From the NCBI GenBank assembly GCA_027623995.1, contig JAQBUF010000002.1, positions 1-64,000 on the forward strand: a DNA stretch of 64,000 bases, in the 5' to 3' direction. Below, piece by piece: positions 1-9,778 of the stretch (the first letter of the stretch is position 1; each line of letters begins with the position of its first letter). The stretch comes from Nitrospirota bacterium (lineage in GTDB: Bacteria; Nitrospirota; Nitrospiria; Nitrospirales; UBA8639). Under the pieces are notes generated by a model. It saw nothing but the letters and a program-made list of their open reading frames with translations, made no database searches and was not told the DNA's origin. A program made the translations under genes and the position numbers.

Positions 1-103
1 GGATTCGCCATCAGAAAGGACGAGAAAACCCACGGCTCCCTTAGGCGATCGAGTTTTCTCTCAGACACTAATTACGTTCGATCCATAAAATTTTTCAAAA
101 AAA

Positions 104-130
104 AGCCCATGAGAGGAATTCTCATGGGCT
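104..130 (-). terminator. Bidirectional intrinsic terminator after tRNA-Asn
   Basis: A 10-bp perfect stem (AGCCCATGAG with CTCATGGGCT) closes a 7-base loop. It is flanked by A-runs on the left and T-runs on the right, so it can work in either direction. On the minus strand it lies just past the 3' end of tRNA-Asn and is followed by about eight T. The first 100 bases of the window hold no gene I can support. Confidence 0.8.
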
Positions 131-140
131 TTTTTAAAAT

Positions 141-216
141 TGGCTCCTCGGGCAAGACTCGAACTTGCGACCAATCGGTTAACAGCCGACCGCTCTACCA
201 ACTGAGCTACCGAGGA
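141..216 (-). tRNA. tRNA-Asn (GTT)
   Basis: The minus strand folds into a full cloverleaf. The 7-bp acceptor TCCTCGG pairs with CCGAGGA, there is a normal D-arm, the anticodon loop carries GTT, and the T-arm has the TTCGAGT loop. The CCA end is encoded. A sigma-70-like promoter lies about 50 bases upstream and a hairpin terminator lies immediately downstream, so this is probably a single-gene transcript. Confidence 0.95.
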
Positions 217-267
217 ACACGATTATTGGAATTGGTTATTATGTGTTATCACAGGCAAAGAAACTAC

Positions 268-296
268 ATCATATACTGAGCTTATTTTTGGATCAA
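268..296 (-). promoter_or_regulatory. Sigma-70-like promoter of tRNA-Asn
   Basis: On the minus strand TTGATC and TATGAT are separated by exactly 17 bases. The -10 box lies about 50 bases before the first base of tRNA-Asn. The assignment rests on consensus match and position only. Confidence 0.6.
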
Positions 297-347
297 TAGG
301 AAGAGGTCCGGAGAAGATTATTTTTTAAGCATAACCTTGCTTGTAAA

Positions 348-611
348 TTAAAATTGGAAATCGTCGGAGTCTTCCTCACCCTCTTCTGCCTCGGCAGCCC
401 CTCCCTCAGAAAGCGCGACATAATGACGTGCCCAAGATAAATAGATATTGCCGCTGTCTTTCATCGCGTCGGCGCCCATCGTCAATTTTTTGGCCACATC
501 AGGGTCACCACCAGTTATCTGTATTTCTTGAGCTCGACTCTCTAACATTTGATGAAATTGACTCATGTGCTCACTAATCCCATTCATGAGTTGTCTCAGG
601 TCTTGACCCAT
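348..611 (-). CDS. Small acidic protein of unknown function downstream of por operon
   Basis: This is an 87-residue soluble protein with no signal peptide, membrane segment or metal motif. The first 70 residues look helical and amphipathic. The C-terminal tail is very acidic (AEEGEEDSDDFQF). I do not recognise a family. It follows the por operon on the same strand, but a strong hairpin at 670-709 separates them, so it may be transcribed only by read-through or from its own promoter. The start is ATG at 611 with AGGGAT upstream. The good ribosome site and sensible composition make it likely real. A helper or assembly role for the oxidoreductase is only a guess from position. Confidence 0.6.
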   Translation of the reverse strand: MGQDLRQLMNGISEHMSQFHQMLESRAQEIQITGGDPDVAKKLTMGADAMKDSGNIYLSWARHYVALSEGGAAEAEEGEEDSDDFQF

Positions 612-669
612 TTCGTGTTATCCCTGCCTTTCTCGCTACAAACAAATTTTGGCACTCTGCCAATATAAC

Positions 670-709
670 AAAGCCCTGCGACACATAAAAATCAATGCCG
701 CAGGGCTTT
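670..709 (-). terminator. Hairpin terminator ending the por operon
   Basis: AAAGCCCTGCG pairs perfectly with CGCAGGGCTTT (11 bp, 18-base loop), 24 bases after the last por gene. On the minus strand the stem is followed by a T-rich but interrupted stretch, so termination may be partial and allow some transcription of the small gene downstream. Confidence 0.7.
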
Positions 710-733
710 AAAGCCTTATCTTCGTATCAGCTA

Positions 734-1012
734 CTACCCTTGATAAGCCTGCCCTAACTCGGCAGATTCACCAGCTTTAGTCATGAGAATACCATCGGCA
801 CCAACAGCCACCATTTCGATCGCCTCGTGCTTGGCTGCGTCACAAACCACCTTACACAATTCACACCCCTTACATCGATTGATAACAACCTCAGCGACCA
901 TCTTTTCAATATTGAGATCTAAAGTATTCGCCTCAGGGCAATACATAATACACAATCGGCACCCTTTTTTGGCGACACATTTTTCATCAGTTACGAGCGC
1001 TACGTTATACAT
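734..1012 (-). CDS. Ferredoxin-like subunit of pyruvate:ferredoxin oxidoreductase (PorE/ForE position)
   Basis: This 92-residue protein has two four-cysteine clusters of the 2[4Fe-4S] ferredoxin type. The first is in CVAKKGCRLCIMYCPE near residue 12, and the second in CKGCELCKVVCD near residue 47. It would pass electrons between the thiamine-diphosphate site and soluble ferredoxin. It is the last gene of a same-strand run, 15 bases after the gamma-subunit gene. The order matches the five-gene D-A-B-G-E arrangement known for Hydrogenobacter-type 2-oxoacid oxidoreductases. The start ATG at 1012 has an AAAAGGT ribosome site. The family is certain; calling it the E subunit is inferred from gene order. 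Confidence 0.85.
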   Translation of the reverse strand: MYNVALVTDEKCVAKKGCRLCIMYCPEANTLDLNIEKMVAEVVINRCKGCELCKVVCDAAKHEAIEMVAVGADGILMTKAGESAELGQAYQG

Positions 1013-1027
1013 TGATGACTACCTTTT

Positions 1028-1723
1028 TTATGCCGCCGCAACGGCCAGTTCGATATTATTCTTTGCTGCCCATTCACCCGCCATCTCGTAGGCACGAATA
1101 ACGGTGTCTAAATTCTTCTTTAACAACATTTCTTTCTTGGCAAATTTCTTTCTAATGGCTTCATCTAAGGTTGCGGTTCCACCCGACGCCACAAACTTTT
1201 TCCCAAATCGTTCTTGAAGTGCTCCGTCGAGCCCTTCTAAAGACACACATTTGGTAATCCCAGCAACCGACCCAATCATAGTCATATTCGTTGAAAGTTC
1301 AGTCCCTGCAACTTCTAGGGCTACCTGGGTCCCCGCGATATAGAATACGGCCACGTTCAAATCGTTCAATATCTTTTGGTCTTCCTTAGTCAATAGCGGC
1401 ATGTCTGAATTAATAACGACGACTCCGCCCTCTTTAATCCCCGAATAAAATGGCATGGTGTAGCTTTTCCCTAACGTAATCACCTGAGGGTGAAACACCT
1501 CAATCACATCAGGGTACACAAGTTCTCCTCGATCCCAAATTCGCTTCACACCAATTCGGCAGTAACTTTCAGCTGGTGCCATCCGTTTTTCAGCACCGAA
1601 AAATGGATTAGAGATCGCAAACTTCCCATCGCGTGAAGCCGCCATCGCCATCACATGGGCTGCGGTGACTGCACCTTGACCTCCAAGACCTGACATCCGA
1701 ATATTGAGTCTACTCTTGATCAT
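1028..1723 (-). CDS. porG: Pyruvate:ferredoxin oxidoreductase gamma subunit
   Basis: This 231-residue protein is the gamma domain of the 2-oxoacid:acceptor oxidoreductase family. The glycine-rich start MSGLGGQGAVTAAHVMA is typical of the coenzyme A-binding gamma subunit. It would work with PorA and PorB in reductive carboxylation of acetyl-CoA to pyruvate in the reductive TCA cycle, or in the reverse reaction. The ribosome site AGGAGG lies just before ATG 1723, and the gene is 31 bases downstream of porB. Assignment to pyruvate rather than 2-oxoglutarate rests on the beta subunit, not on this protein. Confidence 0.9.
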   Translation of the reverse strand: MIKSRLNIRMSGLGGQGAVTAAHVMAMAASRDGKFAISNPFFGAEKRMAPAESYCRIGVKRIWDRGELVYPDVIEVFHPQVITLGKSYTMPFYSGIKEGGVVVINSDMPLLTKEDQKILNDLNVAVFYIAGTQVALEVAGTELSTNMTMIGSVAGITKCVSLEGLDGALQERFGKKFVASGGTATLDEAIRKKFAKKEMLLKKNLDTVIRAYEMAGEWAAKNNIELAVAAA

Positions 1724-1754
1724 ACTATTCCTCCTGAACCAAACTTGAGGCTGA

Positions 1755-2663
1755 TTAAGCTTTTACTGATGCCAGTTGTCTTTTGGCCTCGGCTTTTCGC
1801 TCTTTTTCTTTCGCCGCCATTTCGGTCAATAGCTCTTTGGCTTGATCACTAATATATTCTCTGTACGCAAACCGCTCAGTGGGTTTTTCAGAATCCCGCA
1901 TTTCTTGCAGACCTTCCATGCTGTTCTTTCCAATTTCTAAAATGCATGGAGTATACAGCTGCAGATAAGTCGGTCCAATTTCGCGAGCGATATGAATCGC
2001 GTTTTTAATGACTTTCTCAATAAGATTGGGTTTACTCACGGTACAATTCACCACGTAGTGGCATCCAGACTCACGCGCAATTTCGGGTAATCGGACCTTT
2101 TCAAAAGTCTTTCCAACCGGAGCCATTTTGGCCACAAACCCTTTTTGCATCAAACCGCTTTCTTGACCACCGGTATTGGCATACAATTCATTATCAAAAC
2201 AAATGGTGGTGAATTTTTCCTGACGGAACCAGGCTTGCAACGTCATATCAAGCCCAATATCCACGGTTGCACCGTCACCAGCTAACACCACAACGTCTTT
2301 GATTCTCCCAGGAAACCGTACAGTAAGAGCCCGTTTGAGTCCAGTCGCAATAGCGTTTTGATTTCCAAACAATGAGTGAATATTATGAATACCCACATGT
2401 GGGAACACCAAACTCGTGCATCCGGTTGATCCCACCATGACAGTATCTTCAGGGGCAGGAAGGGAGGCGAGTATATATCGAAATGCCATAGATTCTGGAC
2501 ATCCGGCGCACAACGAATGCTCCTCAATCAGTTCTTTGGACGTTCCAATATCTTTCCATCCACGATTCTCGTTACCATACGTCGCATTTTTCACTAAATC
2601 TTGATATTCCGGTGGCATGATCTCATACATTTCCGGAGCAATTTTGATTCTCTCTAAACTCAT
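1755..2663 (-). CDS. porB: Pyruvate:ferredoxin oxidoreductase beta subunit (thiamine diphosphate binding)
   Basis: This 302-residue protein carries the thiamine diphosphate and magnesium signature (VVLAGDGATVDIG, then FDNELYANTGGQ). An N-terminal CAGCPE is typical of the family. YANTGGQ resembles the YxNTGxQ form of pyruvate enzymes more than the 2-oxoglutarate form, so pyruvate is the likelier substrate. A further conserved Cys region lies near residue 80 (VGSTGCTSLV). GAGGAGG precedes ATG 2663. It lies between porA and porG in one operon. No frameshift or missing catalytic residue was seen. Confidence 0.92.
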   Translation of the reverse strand: MSLERIKIAPEMYEIMPPEYQDLVKNATYGNENRGWKDIGTSKELIEEHSLCAGCPESMAFRYILASLPAPEDTVMVGSTGCTSLVFPHVGIHNIHSLFGNQNAIATGLKRALTVRFPGRIKDVVVLAGDGATVDIGLDMTLQAWFRQEKFTTICFDNELYANTGGQESGLMQKGFVAKMAPVGKTFEKVRLPEIARESGCHYVVNCTVSKPNLIEKVIKNAIHIAREIGPTYLQLYTPCILEIGKNSMEGLQEMRDSEKPTERFAYREYISDQAKELLTEMAAKEKERKAEAKRQLASVKA

Positions 2664-2727
2664 ATCGGCCTCCTCTATTTTTTCGGCAATTTACCTAAAT
2701 TTTCACTAGTATTGGGAATATTAGTTT

Positions 2728-3936
2728 TCAGCTTCCCCGGCCAGCCAATGCCTTATTCTTAATCCCGAGAAGGGTTTTAATGTCAGCTGCAATAATCTCT
2801 GGTGGCAGAGTCATTCCACCGCAAACACGAGGTCCGGCATACACTCTTTCGCTATTGGGAATAGTCGCTTTAATTTCTCTCGCCATCCAACCAGTGACGT
2901 TAAACTCCGGCACAATAATATGCTTCGCATTCTTGGTGGCCTCACGAATCTCTTCTCCTGGCCAAGGGCGCAGTGATTTAATTTTCACGATCCCAACATC
3001 AATGCCCTCCTCCTCCAAAAGCACCTTCGCTTCACGCCCTTGGGAAACTGCAGTACCGGAAGAGACAAGGAGAATCTCCGCACCAGGGTTTTCGACTTCA
3101 ATTAAACCATCAAGCCACCGAACGGTATGTTTACGAGAACGTTCAACTGCCGCCCATACTTCCTGTTGCCAACTCGCATGGGTAGCGTAGCTGATATAAT
3201 TGCTCTTCATGATAAAGGGATCACGCATCATTCGAACAGGTGGACATTCCATATCCATACATGGAACGGGAGACCGATACGGATCATAGGGTGGCAGGCA
3301 CATATCGGCGGGAGTCAGGCTCACCATATCTTTGGTATGAGTCACAAAGAAGCCATCACAACACAGAGCAAGGGGCAAATGAACATCTGGCTCCTCGGAG
3401 ACCATGTATCCTTTGAGAATCCAATCATAAAAATCTTGGGCCGTTTCCGCATGCCAAACCAACATGCCGGTATTCAAGAGGTAGGAAATCTCTAATGTAT
3501 CTGGTTGGATAGAAAGTGGAGAATTAATGCCACGGCAAGTGACAATCATTTGAATGGGAAGGCGTGCTCCTGCCCACATGGGAAAGTTTTCCATGGCCCG
3601 CATGGTTCCAGGACCAGCAGTGGTTGTAAATACCCTGGCACCACCAAAGGCGGCTCCGGCACATTGTGACATTACCGCGAATTCACTTTCTCCTCGGAAA
3701 TAATCGCCGATGAAGCCTTCCGCAAATAATTCTCCAGCCAGCGCGGCGGCCTCACTTTGAGGCGTGATGGGATAGGCAATCATTATGTCACAGTTGGCTC
3801 GACGAAGAGCTTCCTTAATGACTTCACTGCCAGTAAAGAAACATGGGGTTCGCTCCGCATCATGCATCATCTGCCATGGATCGGTAATTGTCTGCCCTGC
3901 TTTATTTTTTTCACCAACTGACGATTGAGTTGCCAT
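2728..3936 (-). CDS. porA: Pyruvate:ferredoxin oxidoreductase alpha subunit
   Basis: This 402-residue protein has the pyrimidine-binding and domain II parts of the 2-oxoacid oxidoreductase alpha chain. AYPITPQSEAAALAGEL lies near residue 55 and FTTTAGPGTMRAMENFPMW near residue 105. The C-terminal third (LLVSSGTAVSQGREAKVLL and onward) is the transketolase-C-like domain. It is the largest subunit and would bind the 2-oxoacid at the interface with PorB. AAGGAGG lies upstream of ATG 3936. It is 114 bases downstream of the PorD-like gene on the same strand, in the order expected for a Hydrogenobacter/Nitrospira five-subunit enzyme. Confidence 0.92.
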   Translation of the reverse strand: MATQSSVGEKNKAGQTITDPWQMMHDAERTPCFFTGSEVIKEALRRANCDIMIAYPITPQSEAAALAGELFAEGFIGDYFRGESEFAVMSQCAGAAFGGARVFTTTAGPGTMRAMENFPMWAGARLPIQMIVTCRGINSPLSIQPDTLEISYLLNTGMLVWHAETAQDFYDWILKGYMVSEEPDVHLPLALCCDGFFVTHTKDMVSLTPADMCLPPYDPYRSPVPCMDMECPPVRMMRDPFIMKSNYISYATHASWQQEVWAAVERSRKHTVRWLDGLIEVENPGAEILLVSSGTAVSQGREAKVLLEEEGIDVGIVKIKSLRPWPGEEIREATKNAKHIIVPEFNVTGWMAREIKATIPNSERVYAGPRVCGGMTLPPEIIAADIKTLLGIKNKALAGRGS

Positions 3937-4050
3937 GGTTACGCCTCCTTCAATTTTAGGGCCAAATGGCTATCGGATATTGTGCAAAGCATATATTACA
4001 CTCTTTGCATTTTGGACAATTTTCTCACCACACAAGTTCATTCTTATTCT

Positions 4051-4662
4051 CTACTTTGGTGGTTCTACTGAACCTTTCAATTTCTTTACCCAATCAGCAA
4101 GTCTCATGATCTTTTCGGCCGTTGCATCACGGAAAGAAAGCATTGCATCCTCATGGCCAGCCTGGGCACACATGGCAATGGTATAACAATCCGTCCCACC
4201 TCTGATGATTTTGAGGGACAGATTGGCCTGGTGGCAATGCACCCCGACAAACATACAGGCGTCAATCTTGTTATGCCAGATGGTTAGATTGGGATGATTT
4301 GGATTGATTTCGACTTCAGGGTTAATTTTCGGATATTTTGGACGATAATCAGGCATTGGGATAAGCATGGCCTGCTGAGTCGAAGTGACCGAGGCTTTAA
4401 GTGTTTCGTATAGATGCCTAACAGCCGTGGCTTTATGCGCTGCTTTTTCGTTCCAGGCCCATAGGACAAGGGGACCGGGGAAGATTGTCGGAACTTTTGC
4501 CGAGAGAAATTGTCTGGCAGCAGCTTCCATGGCCTCTTCTTCGCTCACTATCTTTCCATGAATGTGACCTTGCCCTGGATCAGGTAGCCGAATGCCCATA
4601 CTGGCTGCAGCTGGTGGTAGAAAATGTTCTGGACCCCGTAAAACCTGATATGATGTCGACAT
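4051..4662 (-). CDS. Fifth subunit of the 2-oxoacid:ferredoxin oxidoreductase (PorD/ForD position)
   Basis: This protein of about 203 residues is the first gene of the por operon. It lacks a ferredoxin cluster but has scattered Cys and His (ACMFVGVHCHQANLSL). It has a possible Rossmann-like region around FPGPLVLWAWNEKAAH, reminiscent of acetyl-CoA decarbonylase/synthase accessory subunits. Five-gene oxidoreductases of autotrophs carry one such extra subunit before the alpha gene. ATG 4662 has GGAGAG seven bases upstream, so I prefer it to the TTG six bases earlier. The role is inferred from gene order; the protein itself gives no clear catalytic motif. Confidence 0.7.
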   Translation of the reverse strand: MSTSYQVLRGPEHFLPPAAASMGIRLPDPGQGHIHGKIVSEEEAMEAAARQFLSAKVPTIFPGPLVLWAWNEKAAHKATAVRHLYETLKASVTSTQQAMLIPMPDYRPKYPKINPEVEINPNHPNLTIWHNKIDACMFVGVHCHQANLSLKIIRGGTDCYTIAMCAQAGHEDAMLSFRDATAEKIMRLADWVKKLKGSVEPPK

Positions 4663-4727
4663 TAGCAACTCTCCACAATCCGTTTAGATAATTATCCTAG
4701 TTTTCTGTGTTAGCACCCCGTTCAGCT

Positions 4728-4756
4728 ACTTTATGCTGGTCCATGACTTTTCGCAA
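4728..4756 (-). promoter_or_regulatory. Candidate promoter of the por operon
   Basis: TTGCGA and TAAAGT lie 17 bases apart on the minus strand (each 4 of 6 matches to consensus), about 65 bases before the first por gene. Between this promoter and the gene lies a perfect 10-bp palindrome GATAATTATC (4687-4696), which could be an operator. The rest of 4663-5120 shows no gene or strong structure. Confidence 0.35.
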
Positions 4757-5120
4757 CCTAAAATAAGCCCCAACAAGGCAAGTATTTAGGCTAAGGTTGC
4801 ACTCTCAGCGTGGGTCTTTTGCCCCAGAATGCCTCAAAAGTGGCACGCTCAATAACTATAGGAATTCCTCTAATCACTGTCAATTATCAAAAGTTTGACG
4901 GTTTGATACTACCCATATCCAAACCATTTTATTCCACTTCGATTTTGAAAATTTTCAAAAGCCCTTTCCCCAATATAAGTGCCTAAAAGGTCATTGCTCA
5001 AATGGACTATTTCTTTAACTCTATTGAAGGCAAGGCCGAAACTAGAAAAATGGGGCTGAATAATATGCTCAAACTACCTCACACTTTGCTTGCTAATCTT
5101 CCAAGGATTCAACTCATCAA

Positions 5121-7019
5121 GTGACCATTACGTCCAACTCACTGATTTCCCTACTTTTCTTCTGCCGGCATAGAAAGATTGGATCTTGGAAGGCCCGAGC
5201 TTTCTCATTTTTTTGTTGGGCCATTCTTTGGTTGATTTCTTTCAGCCCAACCCTGTCCCCGCCTGCCGCCTTGGCCACGCTTCACCCTGATCACCTTGTT
5301 ATTCTTGTGAACGAAAACGACCCTGAAAGTTTGGATGTCGCCAAGCATTATGCCAGGCAAAGAGGGATTCAACTCTCGCATATCGTAAGACTAGATTTAA
5401 CTTTTCACGAAACCATTAGCCGGGCCGACTATGAAGAACGCTTGGCGAGGCCACTCAAAGCCAAGTTAATTGCCAGGGGCCTCGCCCCGACCACGAGAGT
5501 CGTGGTCACCACCTTTTGGGTTCCGCTTCGGGTCAATGCCCTTCCACAAAGTGACCAAGAAAAAGATTGGGAAACGGATGCCGCCACATGGCGAACCGCG
5601 AGCATCGAAATGATCAATACCATCCATATCGAACTCAAGCAGATCCTCAATTCCTTAAAAAATGAATCAGGATTGCCCGCACCAGATGCCCTGAAATCTT
5701 CGGGACCAACACTTTCTCACGCTGAGGAAATCCTCGGGCTCATCGAGACCACAGTGAAAAGCATTAAATTCGAGATTCAAAAGCCTACTTCCCAGAATAT
5801 TCCAATGGAGCAGGCAACCGCCCTTTTTAAACAATTACTCCAGTTGGATGGATTATCTGCCTATACCAAACACCAATCCATAAGTATGCAGCTACAAGCG
5901 AACGGTAAGCTTTCTCCCAAACAGCAACGATCCCAATCGCAACTTGCGGGACAGATACTTCCCCTGCTACTCCAAACCCCATCGACACAGAACCGGGATT
6001 TGGCTTACCAGATTGCCCAACGGTTCTTTGGAATTCGTGGAGTATTCCATTTGGCGGCTTCTGAAGGAGAACAATATTCTCATAAAGATTCAGAAGCTAG
6101 CGTAGACAGTGAACTCAGCTTGCTGTGGCTCGATCGCCACGAATATGCCCTGAAGGGAAAAACGCCCAATCCATTATATGCTTGGGACCAAAGAAGAGCC
6201 GGCAGTGCAAGCGACACCCGCAGCATGTCGATTCCAACATTGATGGTCAGTCGGATTGATGCCCCGACATCGGCCTTAGCCAAACAGATGATCGATAAAG
6301 CCATCATGGCCGAGCAGCTGGGCTTGACAGGAAAGGTCTATTTAGATGCCAGGGGACTTACAGACAAGGAGCCTCTTGGATACGGCGATTATGATCAAAG
6401 CCTTCGAAATATGGCTGACTTCATCAAGACAAACACCTCTTACCCTGTAATTTTGGAAAATACTGAAAAACGCTTTGATCAATTTGGTGAAGCGTCCCAG
6501 GTAGCCTTGTATGCGGGATGGTATCGTCTTCGACATTATGAAGATGCATTTTCCTTTAACCCTGGAGCCATTGGGTATCACATTGCTTCTGGGGAGGCGA
6601 TCAGCATTCACAATCCCAAAGAAAAAGGGTGGTGTAAAAATGCACTTGAACGTGGGATTACCGTCACCATTGGCCCTACAGGCGAACCATACTTAGACGC
6701 ATTCCCCAAACCAACAGAATTTTTCGGGTTAATGCTCAGTGGCCGCTACGCCTTAGTCGAAGCTTATTACCTCTCAACACGGCATATCAGTTGGCGCATG
6801 GTGTTGTTTGGTGACCCTCTCTATAATCCGTGGAAGGGAATGGCTCTTGCCAAGCTTAGGGGACTCCAACACTCAATCCCAAGATTTCAAAAACTCAAGA
6901 CATTTCCCATTGCCCCTTCGGAGCAATTCTTTCCCGACCCAGCTAAATCGGCTCAAGCACGAAAACTCAAAAGAGAGAGGCTGTTGCGCCAAATCTCCAC
7001 TTTACTACCCTCACCCTAA
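5121..7019 (+). CDS. TIGR03790-type secreted protein of unknown function
   Basis: This is a 632-residue protein. After a basic N-terminus a hydrophobic stretch (residues 28-50) ends near ALA and fits a signal peptide or anchor. The mature start, HPDHLVILVNENDPES followed by VAKHYARQRGI, is typical of the TIGR03790 family, whose biochemical role is unknown. The C-terminal part has the conserved GDPLYNPW segment. The start is uncertain: GTG 5121 has AAGGA only at long spacing, and no better ATG lies ahead of the signal sequence. It is transcribed divergently from the por operon and no obvious terminator follows. I infer a secreted or periplasmic protein, nothing more. Confidence 0.75.
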   Translation: MTITSNSLISLLFFCRHRKIGSWKARAFSFFCWAILWLISFSPTLSPPAALATLHPDHLVILVNENDPESLDVAKHYARQRGIQLSHIVRLDLTFHETISRADYEERLARPLKAKLIARGLAPTTRVVVTTFWVPLRVNALPQSDQEKDWETDAATWRTASIEMINTIHIELKQILNSLKNESGLPAPDALKSSGPTLSHAEEILGLIETTVKSIKFEIQKPTSQNIPMEQATALFKQLLQLDGLSAYTKHQSISMQLQANGKLSPKQQRSQSQLAGQILPLLLQTPSTQNRDLAYQIAQRFFGIRGVFHLAASEGEQYSHKDSEASVDSELSLLWLDRHEYALKGKTPNPLYAWDQRRAGSASDTRSMSIPTLMVSRIDAPTSALAKQMIDKAIMAEQLGLTGKVYLDARGLTDKEPLGYGDYDQSLRNMADFIKTNTSYPVILENTEKRFDQFGEASQVALYAGWYRLRHYEDAFSFNPGAIGYHIASGEAISIHNPKEKGWCKNALERGITVTIGPTGEPYLDAFPKPTEFFGLMLSGRYALVEAYYLSTRHISWRMVLFGDPLYNPWKGMALAKLRGLQHSIPRFQKLKTFPIAPSEQFFPDPAKSAQARKLKRERLLRQISTLLPSP

Positions 7020-7192
7020 CCTCTCGAAACGAGTTTCGTGGCAAGGTCAGAGAAACAGAAATGCACACGCTAATTTTGGAGCCAAGCAGAAATGAGGTAA
7101 TTCCCAAGAATTTTAGAAAGAGGCTTTTTGAAGGGATTGCTGGGCAGGACCCTCTTTAATTAGGAGAAGATCCTGCTCAAAAGTGAGGAGAC

Positions 7193-8575
7193 TTAATATT
7201 TATAGCTATCGACTTTAAAAGGACCTTCCACTGGTACATTGATATACTCAGCTTGAGTTTTAGTGAGTTTTGTAATCACCCCACCAAAACCACGCACCAT
7301 ATGAGCGGCCACTTCCTCGTCAAGCTTCTTCGGCAACACCTCAAGGGTCACCTTCGCCCCAGGCGTATCAGCAAATTTTTGTCCATAGAGATGGATCTGG
7401 GCAAGCACTTGATTGGAAAAAGATCCATCCATAATCCGGGAAGGATGGCCTGTCGCATTTCCGAGATTCACCAACCGACCTTCTGACAATAAAATCAAAT
7501 GATCATTTTTCCCACGATTGCGATAGATCTTATGGACCTGAGGCTTGATTTCTTCCCATTCCCAATGTTCACGGGTATAGGCCGTATCGATTTCATTGTC
7601 GAAATGCCCGATATTGCACACCACTGCTCCGCATTTCAGGGATTGCAACATGGCGGAATCACAGACATTAAAGTTACCAGTCGTCGTGACCACTAAATCC
7701 GTGTTACTCAGCAATACCACATTAATATTTTCAACTCGACCTGTATTGACACCATCGTTGTATGGCGACACGACTTCATACCCATCCATGCAAGCCTGCA
7801 TGGCACAGATCGGATCAATCTCTGAGACCTTCACAATCATGCCCTCTTGACGAAGAGATTGTGCCGATCCTTTTCCAACATCTCCATACCCAATCACAAG
7901 GGCTTTTTTGCCAGCCAATAAGTGATCGGTTCCTCGCTTGATGGCATCGCTTAAACTGTGCCGACACCCATACTTGTTATCATTTTTTGACTTTGTCACA
8001 GAATCGTTCACATTGACGGCGGGCACTCGCAAGGTTCCCTTTTCCAGCATCTCTTGCAGTCGATGAACACCGGTCGTCGTTTCTTCAGTGATGCCGTGAA
8101 TCTTGTCCAGCATGTTTGGATACTTTTCGTGGAGCATCAAGGTCAGATCACCACCGTCGTCCAACACCATGTTGGCATCCCAGGGTTGGCCATCCTTTAA
8201 TATGGTTTGCTCAATGCACCAATCATATTCTTCAAGCGTTTCGCCTTTCCAGGCATACACGGGAATGCCCCGGGCGGCAATCGCAGCGGCAGCATGGTCC
8301 TGAGTTGAAAAAATGTTGCAGGAGGACCATCGCACTTCCCCGCCCAATTCAATGAGCGTCTCGATCAACACTGCGGTCTGAATGGTCATGTGAATGCAAC
8401 CCAGAATTTTGGCCCCCTTCAAGGGCTGGTAATTCCGAAACTTGTCTCGTAAGGCCATCAACGCCGGCATTTCTGTCTCGGCAATTTGCATTTCCTTACG
8501 TCCCCAGTCTGCGAGACTGATATCTGCGACCTTACAATCGCTTGCGACAGATTCTGTATTACCGGCAGTACTCAT
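7193..8575 (-). CDS. ahcY: Adenosylhomocysteinase
   Basis: This 460-residue protein hydrolyses S-adenosylhomocysteine to adenosine and homocysteine, removing the product that inhibits SAM methyltransferases. The signature [15 protein letters not shown] and the NAD-binding GYGDVGKG are intact, as is the C-terminal PFKVDSYKY that reaches into the neighbouring subunit's NAD site. Length is normal for bacterial enzymes. GGGGAA precedes ATG 8575. It lies 51 bases downstream of metK on the same strand, so the two form a methyl-cycle operon. Substrates for the cycle in this window include the ergothioneine methyltransferase EgtD. Confidence 0.97.
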   Translation of the reverse strand: MSTAGNTESVASDCKVADISLADWGRKEMQIAETEMPALMALRDKFRNYQPLKGAKILGCIHMTIQTAVLIETLIELGGEVRWSSCNIFSTQDHAAAAIAARGIPVYAWKGETLEEYDWCIEQTILKDGQPWDANMVLDDGGDLTLMLHEKYPNMLDKIHGITEETTTGVHRLQEMLEKGTLRVPAVNVNDSVTKSKNDNKYGCRHSLSDAIKRGTDHLLAGKKALVIGYGDVGKGSAQSLRQEGMIVKVSEIDPICAMQACMDGYEVVSPYNDGVNTGRVENINVVLLSNTDLVVTTTGNFNVCDSAMLQSLKCGAVVCNIGHFDNEIDTAYTREHWEWEEIKPQVHKIYRNRGKNDHLILLSEGRLVNLGNATGHPSRIMDGSFSNQVLAQIHLYGQKFADTPGAKVTLEVLPKKLDEEVAAHMVRGFGGVITKLTKTQAEYINVPVEGPFKVDSYKY

Positions 8576-8626
8576 AAATTTTCCCCGTTCTCTAAAAGTC
8601 CATAAAATCGTGCGTGAGGCGTACGA

Positions 8627-9778
8627 CTACTTGCCAGATTCTCGTTTCAATATGGCGGCCTTGTCCGTTTTTTCCCAGGTAAACCCTGGACCAGTCCGTC
8701 CAAAATGGCCATAGGCGGCGGTGTCTCTGTAAATCGGTCTCCGCAGTTTCAAATGATCAATGATTCCACGAGGATTCATCGGGAAATGCTTTCTGACCAA
8801 CCGATCGAGAATATCAATATCCACCTTTTCGGTTCCTTTGGCATCAACTAAAACGGAAACGGGCTCTGGAACACCAATGGCATAGGCCAATTGGACCTCA
8901 CATTTATCGGCGAGTTTTGCGGCAATAATATTCTTGGCGATGTATCTGGCCATATAAGAGGCCGACCGATCCACTTTACTTGGATCTTTTCCGGAAAAGG
9001 CACCTCCCCCATGACTACCCACTCCGCCATAAGTGTCTACAATAATCTTTCGCCCAGTTAGTCCCGTATCACCCATAGGCCCACCTGTCACAAATCGACC
9101 TGTTGGATTAATATGGAATTTCACCTTCCTTGGATCAAAAATAGATTTCGGCATCATCGGTTTAATCACATGCTCTTTGATGTCCTGTTCGATTTTTTTG
9201 GAAGTGACCTTCTCGCTATGTTGAGTGGAAACCACAATCGTGTCGATCCTGACGGGTTTGCCATTTTTATACTCAACGGTGACTTGAGATTTCCCATCTG
9301 GACGCACCCAGGGCAAAATGCCTTTTTTGCGAACCTCGGCCAACCGTTTTGTCAATCGATGTGCCAACACAATTGGCATAGGCATTAATTCGGCGGTCTC
9401 ATTCGAGGCATAACCAAACATCAGACCTTGATCACCCGCTCCGCCGGTATCCACACCCATAGCAATATCACCAGATTGGGTATCAATAGAGGTCATCACG
9501 GAACAGGTCCGGTAATCAAATCCCCACGTCGCATCGGCATATCCTACATCACGGATAACCTCGCGGACGATTTCAGGGATTTCCACGTAGGCTTTGGTGG
9601 AAATTTCTCCCGCGACGAATGCTAGCCCTGTCGTGACAAGGGTCTCGCAGGCCACACGGCAATTTTTATCTTTGGCCATAATGGCATCGAGGATACCATC
9701 GGATATTTGATCGGCAATTTTGTCGGGATGTCCTTCTGTCACCGACTCAGACGTAAAAAGAAAGTTCTTTTGGCTCAT
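8627..9778 (-). CDS. metK: S-adenosylmethionine synthetase
   Basis: This 383-residue protein makes S-adenosylmethionine from methionine and ATP. The three family signatures are present: [13 protein letters not shown] near residue 16, [12 protein letters not shown] near residue 114 and [16 protein letters not shown] near residue 255. AAGGGAT lies just before ATG 9778. It is the first gene of the metK-ahcY pair. I looked for SAM or SAH riboswitch folds in the leader and recognised none. Confidence 0.97.
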   Translation of the reverse strand: MSQKNFLFTSESVTEGHPDKIADQISDGILDAIMAKDKNCRVACETLVTTGLAFVAGEISTKAYVEIPEIVREVIRDVGYADATWGFDYRTCSVMTSIDTQSGDIAMGVDTGGAGDQGLMFGYASNETAELMPMPIVLAHRLTKRLAEVRKKGILPWVRPDGKSQVTVEYKNGKPVRIDTIVVSTQHSEKVTSKKIEQDIKEHVIKPMMPKSIFDPRKVKFHINPTGRFVTGGPMGDTGLTGRKIIVDTYGGVGSHGGGAFSGKDPSKVDRSASYMARYIAKNIIAAKLADKCEVQLAYAIGVPEPVSVLVDAKGTEKVDIDILDRLVRKHFPMNPRGIIDHLKLRRPIYRDTAAYGHFGRTGPGFTWEKTDKAAILKRESGK

